Assembly: GCA_963820395.1 (NCBI GenBank) | Contig: CAWGAE010000029.1 | Location: 62,001 to 126,000, forward strand | DNA from: DATFVJ01 sp963820395 | GTDB lineage: Bacteria > Actinomycetota > Actinomycetes > Streptosporangiales > Streptosporangiaceae | Length of the DNA stretch: 64,000 bases | Direction of reading: 5' to 3' | Notes under the pieces: generated by a model | What the model saw: the letters and a program-made list of their open reading frames with translations, nothing else | Told to the model about the DNA's origin: nothing | The model's database searches: none | In this document: positions 1 to 7,520 of the stretch, in pieces | Numbering within the stretch: position 1 is the first letter of the stretch | Layout: every line of letters begins with the position of its first letter | Translations under genes and position numbers: made by a program

Positions 1-1
1 G

Positions 2-197
2 AGAGCAAAAGTCGGGCGGATCGCGAATGCTGCGGCGGGTAAGTCCCGGCGCGAGTTCGGCGCCAGGGGCGGCAAGAGCCCGTCCTTATGCCTGCTGGAG
101 CAAGCAGGACCTGCTCAAGCGGGCCAGGGAGATCGGAATCGAGGGCCGGTCCTCGATGAGCAAGGCGCAGCTGATCGACGCGCTGCGCAACCATTGA
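2..197 (+). pseudogene. Rho_N/DUF7218-like small protein, frameshifted, 5' end outside window
   Basis: The first frame reads RIANAAAGKSRREFGARGGK from about 17 to 76. The next frame then continues the same protein as WSKQDLLKRAREIGIEGRSS (from about 96) to a stop at 195-197. Together they match the layout of small actinobacterial proteins with a basic, Ala-rich first half and a Rho-N/SAP-like helix-extended-loop-helix at the C terminus, which is probably nucleic-acid binding. The switch falls at the TT of 86-87, where one extra T explains it. The gene start lies before the window. It is either a real disruption or a sequence error; the C-terminal half alone could also start at ATG 27. Confidence 0.6.
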
Positions 198-296
198 GGG
201 CGCACCGCCAGGCCGGCCCCGGCCGCCGTGGCGGCACATATGCGGCGGGCGGGCAGTAGCCATGGCCGGAAGGGCGACCAGTAGAAAGGAAGAGCG

Positions 297-1049
297 ATGT
301 CGCGACCACCTGACCCGCGCGAGGGATATCTGCCGGAGCAGCAGGGTGACCCGATGAGTGATCCGCCGCCACCGTTCGACACCGAGAGCCGCGTCGAGCA
401 CACCGATGTCGACATCAGGCGGCTGGAAGAGCTTGGACACGGCCAGACGCTGCGGCCGGGCGGTCGTCGCCAGTCAGCTGAGGAAGACGGACGGGATCGC
501 GAAGACGGCGCGGCGGACGGCGGCGCGGCGGACGGCGGCGCGGCGGACGGCGGCGCGGCGGACGGCGGCGCGGCGGACGGTGCGGCCGCGGCGAGGGCGG
601 CACGGCGGCGGGGCGCGGCGCCGACAGGCCATGCTGCCGCCGACGCGCGCCCGCGCCGAAGCGGACCTCCAGCCACCCGCGGGGAAGGGACCGCGGGCAG
701 GCCCGCGGGGTCCGCTCCTGGCGCCGTCGCGGCGGCGCATCCTGCGCTGCGAATCGGTCACGCCAGGCAGCATGCCCGCTGCTCATCGCGGCGGGAGCTG
801 TTCAATGCGGGCCCGGGGCGGCCGGTAGGTACCGTTTCGCGCCGAACTCCCGTTTGGCGGGCCCGTCTGCTGGTAAGACTTGACGTGGCAGTGCCTACGA
901 CGCAGGCACACCTTCTTTTCCCGTGGCTTTGCCTACCGGAGGTGTGCCTTGAAGATCGGATTCGTTTCTGCGCAGGTCAACCCGCTCGCCGGGATGGGCG
1001 GGCCTGGTTTCGGCAGTCAGCACGTACATACCGGGGCTCTCGCGCGTGA
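297..1049 (+). CDS. Hypothetical low-complexity protein with Ala-Ala-Asp-Gly-Gly repeats
   Basis: The start is well placed: GGAAGAG sits four bases before ATG 297. The first 70 residues are acidic and proline-rich with actinobacterial codon use and look coding. Residues about 72-96 are five copies of AADGG. After the repeat the protein becomes Arg/Pro/Ala-rich without a recognisable domain, and the frame runs 101 bases into the glycosyltransferase gene downstream. That overlap and the weak second half suggest the real reading frame changes inside or after the repeat. No family was recognised. The N-terminal part is fairly secure as coding; the C terminus is doubtful. Confidence 0.4.
   Translation: MSRPPDPREGYLPEQQGDPMSDPPPPFDTESRVEHTDVDIRRLEELGHGQTLRPGGRRQSAEEDGRDREDGAADGGAADGGAADGGAADGGAADGAAAARAARRRGAAPTGHAAADARPRRSGPPATRGEGTAGRPAGSAPGAVAAAHPALRIGHARQHARCSSRRELFNAGPGRPVGTVSRRTPVWRARLLVRLDVAVPTTQAHLLFPWLCLPEVCLEDRIRFCAGQPARRDGRAWFRQSARTYRGSRA
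510..584 (+). repeat. 15-bp tandem repeat, five units
   Basis: Five near-identical units of GCGGCGGACGGCGGC encode AADGG in the + frame that starts at 297. The last unit ends GGTGCG. It is a GC-rich coding minisatellite and a likely site of slippage. Confidence 0.85.
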
Positions 1050-2187
1050 ACTCGGCAGGCGCGGCCACCAGGTGACCATCTACACGCGACGTGATTCGGT
1101 GACCGTGCCCGCCAGGGTAGGTACCCAGCCCGGGGTCACGGTCGAGCATGTGCCCGCTGGCCCGGCCTGCGAACTGCCACACGACAAGCAGCTGCCGTGC
1201 ATGGCGCAGTTCGGCGCGTATCTTGCCGATCGATGGCTGCGCGAGCCTCCCGACCTGGTGCACGCGCATTTCTGGATGAGCGGGCTTGCCGCCCTGGCCG
1301 GCGCCCGCGAGCTGCGGTTGCCGGTGGTGCAGACGTTCCACGGGCTCGGCGTGCCGCCGCGCCGCGGGCCTGGTGAGGGCGGTGCCGGCAGCGCTGCCCA
1401 CGGTCCGGCGGTGCGGATCCGGCTCGAGGCGGCCATCGCCCGCGGCGTCGACGCCATCGTGGCAACCTCGACCGAGGAGGCCTTCGAACTGGCCAGGCTC
1501 GGGGTGCCACGGCAACTGGTCCGGGTCGTGCCGTCCGGGGTGGACACCGGCCACTTCACCCCCGAGGGCGCGTCCGCACGCAAGGGCGACCAGCCGCGGC
1601 TGCTTACGGTGGGCCTCGCCAAGCAGACGGGGCTCGACGACATCCTGCGCGCGGTGGCCGGTGTGCCCGGCTGCGAACTGCTGGTCGCTGGCGGGCCCGC
1701 GAGGGCCAGATTGCGCCAGGACCGCGACTACCGGCGCTGCGCCAAGCTGGCCGGCCAGCTCGGCGTGGCGGGCCGGGTCAGGTTCTGCGGCCGGATCAGC
1801 CACCAGGACATGCCCGGCATATACCGTTCCGCGGACCTGGTCGTCAGTGTCCCCTGGCACGGCCCCTCAGGCCTGGTGCCGCTCGAGGCGATGGCGTGCG
1901 GCAAGCCGGTCGTGGCCTCTGCTGTCGGTGGCCACCCCGATGCGGTGGTAGATGGGACGACGGGTGTGCTCGTACCGCCGGGGCATCCGGAAGTGCTCGC
2001 CCGGCGGATCAGGGACCTGCTCGCGAGCCCGATGCTGTGTCAGGGTCTCGGGATCGCGGCGGCGGATCGGGCGGTCGCCCGCTACGCATGGGACCGCATC
2101 GGCCAGGAAACACTCGCGGCATATGAACGGGCGCGCCGGGCACGCCCCCGACGGCCGATGGCAGCCACCGGACCGGCCGGGCGGTGA
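949..2187 (+). CDS. GT4-family glycosyltransferase (GT-B fold)
   Basis: A 412-residue protein. TTG 949 is preferred because CGGAGG precedes it and the protein then opens with the usual beta strand KIGFVSAQVNP. An N-terminal acceptor domain (HVHTGALARELGRRGHQV, near residue 25) is followed by a GT-B nucleotide-sugar domain with RLLTVG, LLVAGG, RVRFCG and GLVPLEAMACGKPVVA. It should transfer a hexose from an activated donor to an unknown lipid, polyol or glycan acceptor in the cytoplasm. The EX7E motif is altered: the first Glu is Gly at about residue 305, while the second Glu (about 313) is kept. glgB lies 10 kb away, so a glycogen or trehalose role is possible but not shown. The C terminus is short and basic. 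Confidence 0.85.
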   Translation: MKIGFVSAQVNPLAGMGGPGFGSQHVHTGALARELGRRGHQVTIYTRRDSVTVPARVGTQPGVTVEHVPAGPACELPHDKQLPCMAQFGAYLADRWLREPPDLVHAHFWMSGLAALAGARELRLPVVQTFHGLGVPPRRGPGEGGAGSAAHGPAVRIRLEAAIARGVDAIVATSTEEAFELARLGVPRQLVRVVPSGVDTGHFTPEGASARKGDQPRLLTVGLAKQTGLDDILRAVAGVPGCELLVAGGPARARLRQDRDYRRCAKLAGQLGVAGRVRFCGRISHQDMPGIYRSADLVVSVPWHGPSGLVPLEAMACGKPVVASAVGGHPDAVVDGTTGVLVPPGHPEVLARRIRDLLASPMLCQGLGIAAADRAVARYAWDRIGQETLAAYERARRARPRRPMAATGPAGR

Positions 2188-2213
2188 GAACACGGCGGCA
2201 ACGGTGAAGTCAG

Positions 2214-2319
2214 CCGGCGCGTCGGAGTCTGCTCGGCCAGCGCCACCCGGATTGCCCGGTCCAGCACGTTCGGCAACTGCTCGGGGACGGTGACCAATCT
2301 GCACGTACTCGCTGGCCAC
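2214..2319 (-). pseudogene. Fragment of a thiamine-diphosphate pyruvate oxidase-type enzyme
   Basis: On the minus strand one frame gives MASEYVQ and the next gives VTVPEQLPNVLDRAIRVALA, which together resemble the stretch after the N-terminal domain of PoxB-like thiamine-diphosphate enzymes (EYVQ...VPEQLP...LDRAIRVA). Nothing else of the ~570-residue enzyme is recognisable on either side. A frame change within 30 codons and the missing ends mark a fossil. The flanking 2330-2760 shows minus-strand coding-like composition but no family I recognise. Confidence 0.45.
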
Positions 2320-2767
2320 GTTGCGCCCACCGGGCCGAGAGCCACCGGAGCCACATGACCTTGTTGCCGAAGCTGGCGGCGTGCTCGAAGAGAATCTCGG
2401 CGGCGGTGATCAGCGCTCCCGCTGGGTCAATGCTGACAGCCTGCGCTCGAAACGGCCGGTCTCGACATCGCGGATCATTCGGTCGATGGGTGCGCTTCCC
2501 GCTCTGGCAGGCTGCGTTGATGCACGGCTTCCATGTCCTTTCCTTCCGGTCATCGGGGTTCCCTCCGCCGGAGGACGCCCAGCCGGAGGCCTTTGCGTGT
2601 TGGCCCCCGATGCGCATCCCGGGCCCCGCCGCCCCCAACGCTGCCGGCGCAATGTTTGCGTTATCGCACCGCGCCGCAATTCCCCGGCCGCGGCGACCGG
2701 AAAGCAGGCGGCGGGCACGCCGATGGCCCGTGTCATTGGACTACGCGATCACGCCTCACGGCCGACC

Positions 2768-3190
2768 TTACCTCGTGCTGCGGATGCCGCGGCGCCGCAC
2801 CACCAGCGAGGCCGCCGCGACGACAACAACTGCTGCCGTCAGCGCAGCAACCGAGCGCCGTCTCGCCGACGGCTCCGCGGCCACCGTCCGCCGCACCTTG
2901 CCCGCGAACTCCCCCGCACCTCCGCGGATCTGCCCGGCCCGCTGCGACGCCTTCTCCCTGACCTCGCCTACCCGTTCGCCGATCCTGGCCTTTAGCTGCT
3001 CGGCCTCATCCCGGGCGCGGGCCTTCAGATCAGCCCGGGCGGCGAGCGCCTCCACCGTGTCACCCAACTCCTGCCGGGTGCGGTCGATCTGTTCCTGCAA
3101 CTCCTGCTGGTCCTGGGCCTGCGTCGCAGGGCTCCTCCCAGCCTTCGCATCTCCGGCATGTCCAGTCACGGTCGACTTGTCAGTCGTCAT
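2768..3190 (-). CDS. DUF3618 domain membrane-associated protein
   Basis: A 140-residue protein starting MTTDKSTVTGH, with GAAAGGGCGAAG before the ATG. Residues ~24-50 (QEQIDRTRQELGDTVEALAA) are the DUF3618 signature. A long charged amphipathic helix follows, and then one C-terminal membrane segment (about 115-135) ends in arginines, so the protein is probably anchored with the coiled part in the cytoplasm. Its ATG overlaps the stop of the upstream holin-like gene (ATGA), so the two are translationally coupled. DUF3618 proteins are common beside such membrane genes in Actinomycetota; their biochemical role is unknown. Confidence 0.88.
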   Translation of the reverse strand: MTTDKSTVTGHAGDAKAGRSPATQAQDQQELQEQIDRTRQELGDTVEALAARADLKARARDEAEQLKARIGERVGEVREKASQRAGQIRGGAGEFAGKVRRTVAAEPSARRRSVAALTAAVVVVAAASLVVRRRGIRSTR

Positions 3191-3603
3191 CGCTTCGCCC
3201 TTTCCTTGATCTCGGCGATATCCGCCTTCAGGCTTGCTGTGGTCTGTTCGGGAACTGGCGGGCTGGCTCGGTTGATCTGGCGTTTGGCGGACAGCGCTAT
3301 TATCGCAGCCAAGACCAGGAGGCCGACGCCGACGATCAGCGCGGCGGCCCACGCCGGGAGTACCAGCGCGAGCGCTAGCACGGCCGCAGCCAGCAGGGCA
3401 GCGACGCCATAAAAGGCGAGCGAGCCCGCACCCCCGAACAGGCCGGCGCCGATCCCGGCCCGCTTGCCCTTCGCCGCCAGTTCGGCGCCGGCCAGGCGCA
3501 CCTCCTCGCGCACCAGCTGGGAAATCTGCTCAGATGCCTGCTTCACCAGCTCACTGACCGGCTCTTCGGCCGTTCGCTGGGTGTTGCAGCTCACCTCGCT
3601 CAT
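3187..3603 (-). CDS. Phage-holin-superfamily-like (Holin-X) membrane protein
   Basis: A 138-residue protein; ATG 3603 is chosen because GGAGGA lies just upstream. The N-terminal half is an amphipathic helix (residues ~15-45, VSELVKQASEQISQLVREEV). Two hydrophobic segments follow (about 50-75 and 77-100), and the tail is charged and Lys-rich. This is the actinobacterial Holin-X/superfamily III architecture, which in chromosomal settings is not linked to phage lysis. It forms a two-gene operon with the DUF3618 gene through an ATGA overlap, so the pair probably acts together at the membrane. Confidence 0.85.
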   Translation of the reverse strand: MSEVSCNTQRTAEEPVSELVKQASEQISQLVREEVRLAGAELAAKGKRAGIGAGLFGGAGSLAFYGVAALLAAAVLALALVLPAWAAALIVGVGLLVLAAIIALSAKRQINRASPPVPEQTTASLKADIAEIKERAKR

Positions 3604-3743
3604 CGCGTCGTCCTCCCTGCCATAGGAAGACTTTCCGCTACCCACCGGATCCCAGGCCTAACGGCTCATATGAAGCGGTCCGTCAAGTCTTGCACCTTCC
3701 TGACGGTGGTTAGGGCCCTGATGTGCGGTCTTGGTTTTCGGGT

Positions 3744-3953
3744 ATGGCGGTTTCGGCGCATGACGCCACCGGGCCGTACGTCCGCGATTTCGGATGGCCG
3801 ACTGAGGACGCCGAGGCACTCGGGAACCGGCTGAACAAGCTGAGTGCCCACCTGGCCGTCTGGGGCCAGATGTACGCGGTCATTGGTGATCCCGGCGAGC
3901 CGGAAGCCAACGGAACGACGGCCGGTACAGACGTCCGCCTCGAGAAGGAGTAG
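3744..3953 (+). CDS. Small hypothetical acidic protein
   Basis: 69 residues from ATG 3744 (a GTG at 3723 would add seven). Codon third positions are strongly G/C and the protein is ordinary in composition: VRDFGWPTEDAEALGNRLNK, then LSAHLAVWGQMYAVIGD, and an acidic end. No good ribosome site is visible. No family was recognised. It stands alone between the holin pair and the left edge of the IS630 region. Confidence 0.5.
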   Translation: MAVSAHDATGPYVRDFGWPTEDAEALGNRLNKLSAHLAVWGQMYAVIGDPGEPEANGTTAGTDVRLEKE

Positions 3954-3959
3954 GAGCAG

Positions 3960-4160
3960 AAGCACATAACCGGCCGGGAACCGCGGGTCCTGGAACCGTC
4001 CGGGCACTGGGTTGCGGCTCGTCACGAGCGGCGGGGCGGGGTGGGTCGATGCGGAGCTTGGTGAGCAGGTCGCGGGCGGGCTTGGCGATCTCGGTGCACT
4101 GCCGGTAGGTGCCGGCGGGTCCGGTGAAGGTGCCGAGGTGGATGGGGTCGAGTTCGGGTC
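3960..4160 (-). other. Unrecognised coding remnant left of the IS630 pair
   Basis: The minus strand reads RPELDPIHLGTFTGPAGTYR and then QCTEIAKPARDLLTKLRI, with codon use like a real gene, but a TGA precedes it and no start is present. It ends about 10 bases from the CTAG where the insertion elements begin. It looks like the stub of an interrupted gene; I do not recognise the family. Confidence 0.35.
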
Positions 4161-4172
4161 TTCGTCATCCTG

Positions 4173-4200
4173 CTAGTGGTCCCGCCGATAATTACATCGG
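4173..4200. repeat. Left terminal inverted repeat of IS630-A
   Basis: CTAGTGGTCCCGCC at this end pairs with CTAGTGGTCGCGCC read inwards from 5826. About 20 of 28 positions match. Confidence 0.85.
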
Positions 4201-4277
4201 TGTAAGATCGCTGCTAGTCTCGGCGAGGGGAAGCGCCGAGCCTCCGTAACCTGCCCTGCGTTGCCGGAGGCTGCCCC

Positions 4278-5432
4278 GTGAGCCGGTCGTCGCGGTTTGT
4301 GATCACGTTGTCCGATGCCGACCGGCGAGAGCTGGGCAAGCGGGCCCGCTCGTATACCTCGCCGCATGCCGAGGTGGTCCGGGCCAGGATCGTGCTGCTG
4401 GCGGCTGACGGCGAGGCCAGCGCTGCGATCGCACGGCGGCTGGATGTGGACGCGGATGTGGTCTGGAAGTGGCGCAAGCGGTTTTGCGAGGAAGGGCTGG
4501 GCGGGCTTTGCGACCGCAAGCGCTCTGGCCGGCCGCGGGTGTTCCCGGCCCCGGTGGTGTCCCAGGTGAAGGCGATGGCATGCGAGCCGCCGGCGCGGCG
4601 GGAGGTCCCGCTGTCGCGGTGGAGCTCGGCGGAGCTGGCCGCCCAGGCCGCCGTGGAGGCGCTGGTGGAATCGGTGTCGGCATCTACGGTGCGCCGTTGG
4701 CTGGCCGAGGACGCGATCAAGCCGTGGCAGTACCGGTCCTGGATCTTCCCCCGCGACCCTGACTTCGCGGCCAAGGCGGGGCGGGTACTGGACCTATATG
4801 AGCGGATCTGGGAGGGCCGGCCGCTCGGCGATGACGAGTACGTGATTAGCGCTGATGAAAAGTCCCAGTTGCAGGCGCTTTCCCGCTGCCACCCCGGGCT
4901 ATGGCCGGCGCCAGGCAGGACCGCCCGGGTGGAGTTCGAGTACGAGCGGCACGGCACGCTCGCCTACGTCGCGGCCTACGACGTGCACCGCGCCCAGCTG
5001 ATCGGGACCATCGCGCCCACCACCGGAATCGCGCCGTTTTCCGAGCTGGTGACCAAGGTGATGACCACCGAGCCATACGCCTCGGCGAAGCGGGTGTTCT
5101 GGGTGGCAGACAACGGCTCCTCCCACGCCGGAAAGGCATCGATCCGCCGGATGGCCCAGGCATGGCCGGCCGCGGCGCTGGTGCACCTGCCGGTACACGC
5201 CTCCTGGCTGAACCAGATCGAGATCGTCTTCTCCGTGATCCAGCGAAAAGTGATCAAGCCCGCCGACTTCGCGGACCTGAACGCCCTCGCCGAGCGGCTG
5301 GCGGCCTTCGAGCCCCGCTACAACGCCACCGCCACCCCATTCGACTGGAAGTTCACCCGCGCCGACCTGCACGACCTGCTGCGCCGCATCGACGCCCGCC
5401 AGGCGGCCGGCGCGCTCTGCCCGGCAGCGTAG
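4278..5432 (+). CDS. IS630-family transposase (DDE)
   Basis: 384 residues from GTG 4278; GGAGG lies eight bases upstream. The N-terminal helix-turn-helix (about 20-75, including IARRLDVDADVVWKWRKRF) is followed by a linker and an RNase H-like core with D193 in ADEKSQ, D278 in VADNGSSH and E315 in SWLNQIEIVFS, the complete DDE triad of the Tc1/mariner-IS630 superfamily. It cuts and pastes at CTAG/TA sites. Length and catalytic residues are intact, so it could be active. Confidence 0.95.
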   Translation: MSRSSRFVITLSDADRRELGKRARSYTSPHAEVVRARIVLLAADGEASAAIARRLDVDADVVWKWRKRFCEEGLGGLCDRKRSGRPRVFPAPVVSQVKAMACEPPARREVPLSRWSSAELAAQAAVEALVESVSASTVRRWLAEDAIKPWQYRSWIFPRDPDFAAKAGRVLDLYERIWEGRPLGDDEYVISADEKSQLQALSRCHPGLWPAPGRTARVEFEYERHGTLAYVAAYDVHRAQLIGTIAPTTGIAPFSELVTKVMTTEPYASAKRVFWVADNGSSHAGKASIRRMAQAWPAAALVHLPVHASWLNQIEIVFSVIQRKVIKPADFADLNALAERLAAFEPRYNATATPFDWKFTRADLHDLLRRIDARQAAGALCPAA

Positions 5433-5456
5433 CCCAGGCGGCGGCATCATGGGGTC

Positions 5457-5798
5457 ATGCCCGCGCCGCCCGCATCCACCAAGACCAGCCTCGGCCAGCG
5501 GCTGTCAGCCCGCGCCCGGGAACGCTGGCCCACGCTGAGCAAAGTCGGCATCCGCTTCCACGGGGCGTTCGCCTACGTCAGCGGCCATCTGCCCGACGGC
5601 GAGGTGCTCCCGCTGTGCCGCCTGCGCTACGGCGGATCAGCCACCCACTGGGGCTTTGCGATCTACCGGGCCAGCCACGACGACTACCAAGACAGTTTCC
5701 TGCCCAGCGGTTACACCGCAGGAACCCCCGAAGAGGCCCTCGACTGCGCCTGCGGCCTTTACCTCGGCGACCCTACCGCCTGGCTGCCCGGCCCATAA
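5457..5798 (+). CDS. Passenger gene of IS630-A, unknown function
   Basis: 113 residues, starting 25 bases after the transposase stop and ending exactly where the right inverted repeat begins (stop 5796-5798, repeat from 5799), so it belongs to the element. A basic, possibly helical N terminus (GQRLSARARERWPTLSKV) precedes a compact domain with CRLRYGGSATHWGFAIY, then SGYTAGTPEEALDCACGLYL and a hydrophobic tail. There is no membrane segment and no helix-turn-helix that I can see. I do not recognise a known family. It could help transposition, regulate the element, or be cargo; position is the only clue. Confidence 0.8.
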   Translation: MPAPPASTKTSLGQRLSARARERWPTLSKVGIRFHGAFAYVSGHLPDGEVLPLCRLRYGGSATHWGFAIYRASHDDYQDSFLPSGYTAGTPEEALDCACGLYLGDPTAWLPGP

Positions 5799-5826
5799 CC
5801 GACGAATTAACGGGCGCGACCACTAG
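5799..5826. repeat. Right terminal inverted repeat of IS630-A
   Basis: Read inwards from 5826 it gives CTAGTGGTCGCGCC and then TTAATT near the middle, matching the left end at 4173-4200. Confidence 0.85.
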
Positions 5827-5849
5827 TGTCCTGCGCCTGAAATCTTCGC
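5823..5849. repeat. Terminal inverted repeat of IS630-B at the shared junction
   Basis: Reads CTAGTGTCCTGCGCCTGAAA and pairs with the end at 7177-7203 with two mismatches in 27. Its first four bases are also the last four of element A. Confidence 0.92.
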
Positions 5850-7154
5850 GATATATTTGGCTAAGGAGTTCAGGATCTCCTCCGCGGTTTTTGTCCAGAT
5901 GAATGGCCGGGGGTTCTGGTTCCAGGTTTCGATCCAGGCGCGGACGTCTTTTTCCAGGGCCTGGACGCTCTTGTGGACTCCGCGGCGGATCATTTGGTCG
6001 GTCAGGAACCCGAACCACCGCTCCACCTGGTTGATCCACGACGATCCGGTGGGCGTGAAGTGCAGGCGGAACCGGGGGTGGCGGGCGAGCCAGTCCTGGA
6101 TCGCGGGGGTCTTGTGGGTGGCGAGGTTGTCGCAGACCAGGTGCACGCCCAGCCCGGCCGGGACGGCCTTGTCGATCGCGATCAGGAACTTCTTGAACTC
6201 CACCGCGCGGTGCTGGCGGTGGATCTGGGAGATCACGGTGCCGTCGGCGATGTTGAAGGCGGCGAACAGGCTGGTCACGCCGTTCCGGGCGTAGTCGTGG
6301 GTGCGCCGTTCGGGCATGCCGGGCATCATCGGCAGCACCGGCTGGGACCGGTCCAGGGCCTGCATGCCTGATTTCTCGTCGACGCACAGCACGACGGCCT
6401 TCTCCGGCGGGTTGTGGTAAAGACCGACGACGTCGACGACCTTCTCGATGAACAGCGGGTCGGTGGACAGCTTGAACCCGTCGGTCAGGTGCGGCTTGAG
6501 TTCGAACTTGCGCCAGATCCGGCCGATCGTCGAGCGTGACAGGCCGCTGCGGCGGGCCATCGAGGCCCGTGACCAGTGCGTGGCGTCCTTGGGGGTTTCC
6601 TCCAGCGTCGCGGCCACGACGTCTTCGACCTGGTCCAGCAGGATCGACGGCGGGCGGCCCGGGCGCGGCTCGTCGGCTAGCCCGTCCAGCCGGCGGGCGA
6701 TGAACCGGCGCCGCCACCGGGTCACCGTGCCCGGCGTGATCCGCAGCTCGGCGGCCACCTGCTTGTTCGGCGTGCCCTGCGCGCAGGCCAGCACGATCTT
6801 CGACCGCAGCGCCAGCGCCTGGCAGGTCTTGGCCCGCCGCGACCAGCGCGTGAGCTGATCGCGCTCGTCATCGGCCAGCTCCAGCCCGGCTTTCGGCCGC
6901 CCCGCCCGTTCGCCGTCGGCCAGCCCTTCCAGCCGCGCCCCGGCAAACCGCGTACGCCACTTGCCCACCGTCATCTGCGTGACGCCCAGATCGGCGGCCA
7001 TCCGCTGGTACACCACCCCCGGCTCCGCGCAGGCCAGCACAATCCGGGCCCGCACCGCCAGCCTTCGCGACGGCCCACCCGACCAGCGGACCAGCTGGTC
7101 ACGCTCCTCCTCGGTCAGCACGAACTCAGCAGCGGCACCTCTAGTACGCGACAT
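5823..7154 (-). CDS. IS630-family transposase with two N-terminal HTH domains
   Basis: 443 residues, longer than the ~340-385 usual for the family because the DNA-binding region is doubled. One helix-turn-helix unit spans about residues 15-85 (VLTEEERDQLVRWS ... GLADGERAGRP) and a second about 90-160 (ELADDERDQLTRWS ... GLADEPRPGRP), clearly repeats of each other. The catalytic core has D259 in CVDEKSG, D342 in CDNLATH and E378 in NQVERWF. The stop codon TAG is supplied by the terminal CTAG itself. All features are intact. Confidence 0.95.
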   Translation of the reverse strand: MSRTRGAAAEFVLTEEERDQLVRWSGGPSRRLAVRARIVLACAEPGVVYQRMAADLGVTQMTVGKWRTRFAGARLEGLADGERAGRPKAGLELADDERDQLTRWSRRAKTCQALALRSKIVLACAQGTPNKQVAAELRITPGTVTRWRRRFIARRLDGLADEPRPGRPPSILLDQVEDVVAATLEETPKDATHWSRASMARRSGLSRSTIGRIWRKFELKPHLTDGFKLSTDPLFIEKVVDVVGLYHNPPEKAVVLCVDEKSGMQALDRSQPVLPMMPGMPERRTHDYARNGVTSLFAAFNIADGTVISQIHRQHRAVEFKKFLIAIDKAVPAGLGVHLVCDNLATHKTPAIQDWLARHPRFRLHFTPTGSSWINQVERWFGFLTDQMIRRGVHKSVQALEKDVRAWIETWNQNPRPFIWTKTAEEILNSLAKYIAKISGAGH

Positions 7155-7176
7155 ACAGAAATTATACTAACTTAGA

Positions 7177-7203
7177 GCGTAGATTTCAGGCGCATGACAC
7201 TAG
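7177..7203. repeat. Distal terminal inverted repeat of IS630-B
   Basis: Read inwards from 7203 it gives CTAGTGTCATGCGCCTGAAA, matching 5823-5849. Confidence 0.92.
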
Positions 7204-7240
7204 TCAGGCATGAGCCTGTCCCCCCTCCCGTGCTTTGTGG

Positions 7241-7475
7241 ATGCACATCTCCGTTGCTGCCCTGTTCGCAAACGCGGTTCCCTACCTGCTCTTCGCGTCG
7301 GCGAGCAGAGCGTCGATTCCTCGACCGCAGGAATGCTGAACGCGGCGACCCCGCTATGGACCGTGGTCATCGCACTATCCGTCCGGCACGAGAAGGCGTG
7401 AGCTTCCGGCAAGTCGGTGGTCTGGTTATCGGCAGAACCGGCACCTATCGGGAGGACGGGGCAGACTCGACCTAG
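7241..7475 (+). pseudogene. C-terminal fossil of an EamA/DMT-family transporter
   Basis: Three frames in succession give ISVAALFANAVPYLLFASA, then GEQSVDSSTAGMLNAATPLW and TVVIALSVRHEK, then SFRQVGGLVIG. In this order they match one membrane repeat of drug/metabolite transporters, where TAGMLNAATPLWT is a hallmark. At least two frame changes and the loss of both ends show it is dead. It starts 38 bases from the end of IS630-B, so the insertions may have contributed to the loss. Confidence 0.7.
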
Positions 7476-7520
7476 GACGAATGGCACCCGTCACCATCCC
7501 GACCGAGGAGGAGCCAAGCG

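Larger units (their letters stand above)
4173..5826 (+). mobile_element. Complete IS630-family insertion sequence A with passenger gene
   Basis: The element is bounded by CTAG at 4173-4176 and 5823-5826, the target used by IS630-type elements (TA duplicated inside CTAG). Imperfect terminal inverted repeats occupy 4173-4200 and 5799-5826 and begin CTAGTGGTC at both ends. Inside are an intact transposase and a second, unrelated gene whose stop codon touches the right repeat. Its right CTAG is also the left CTAG of a second IS630 element. Confidence 0.88.
5823..7203 (-). mobile_element. Complete IS630-family insertion sequence B
   Basis: Bounded by CTAG at 5823-5826 and 7200-7203. The 27-bp inverted repeats (5823-5849 and 7177-7203) begin CTAGTGTC and differ at only two positions. 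They are unlike those of element A beyond the first seven bases. One transposase gene fills the element. The left CTAG is shared with element A, so the two elements are joined without any spacer. Confidence 0.92.

Noticed and set aside
3187..3603. Holin-like gene as evidence of a prophage
   Set aside because: No endolysin, capsid or terminase genes are near; this family is common in actinobacterial chromosomes beside DUF3618.
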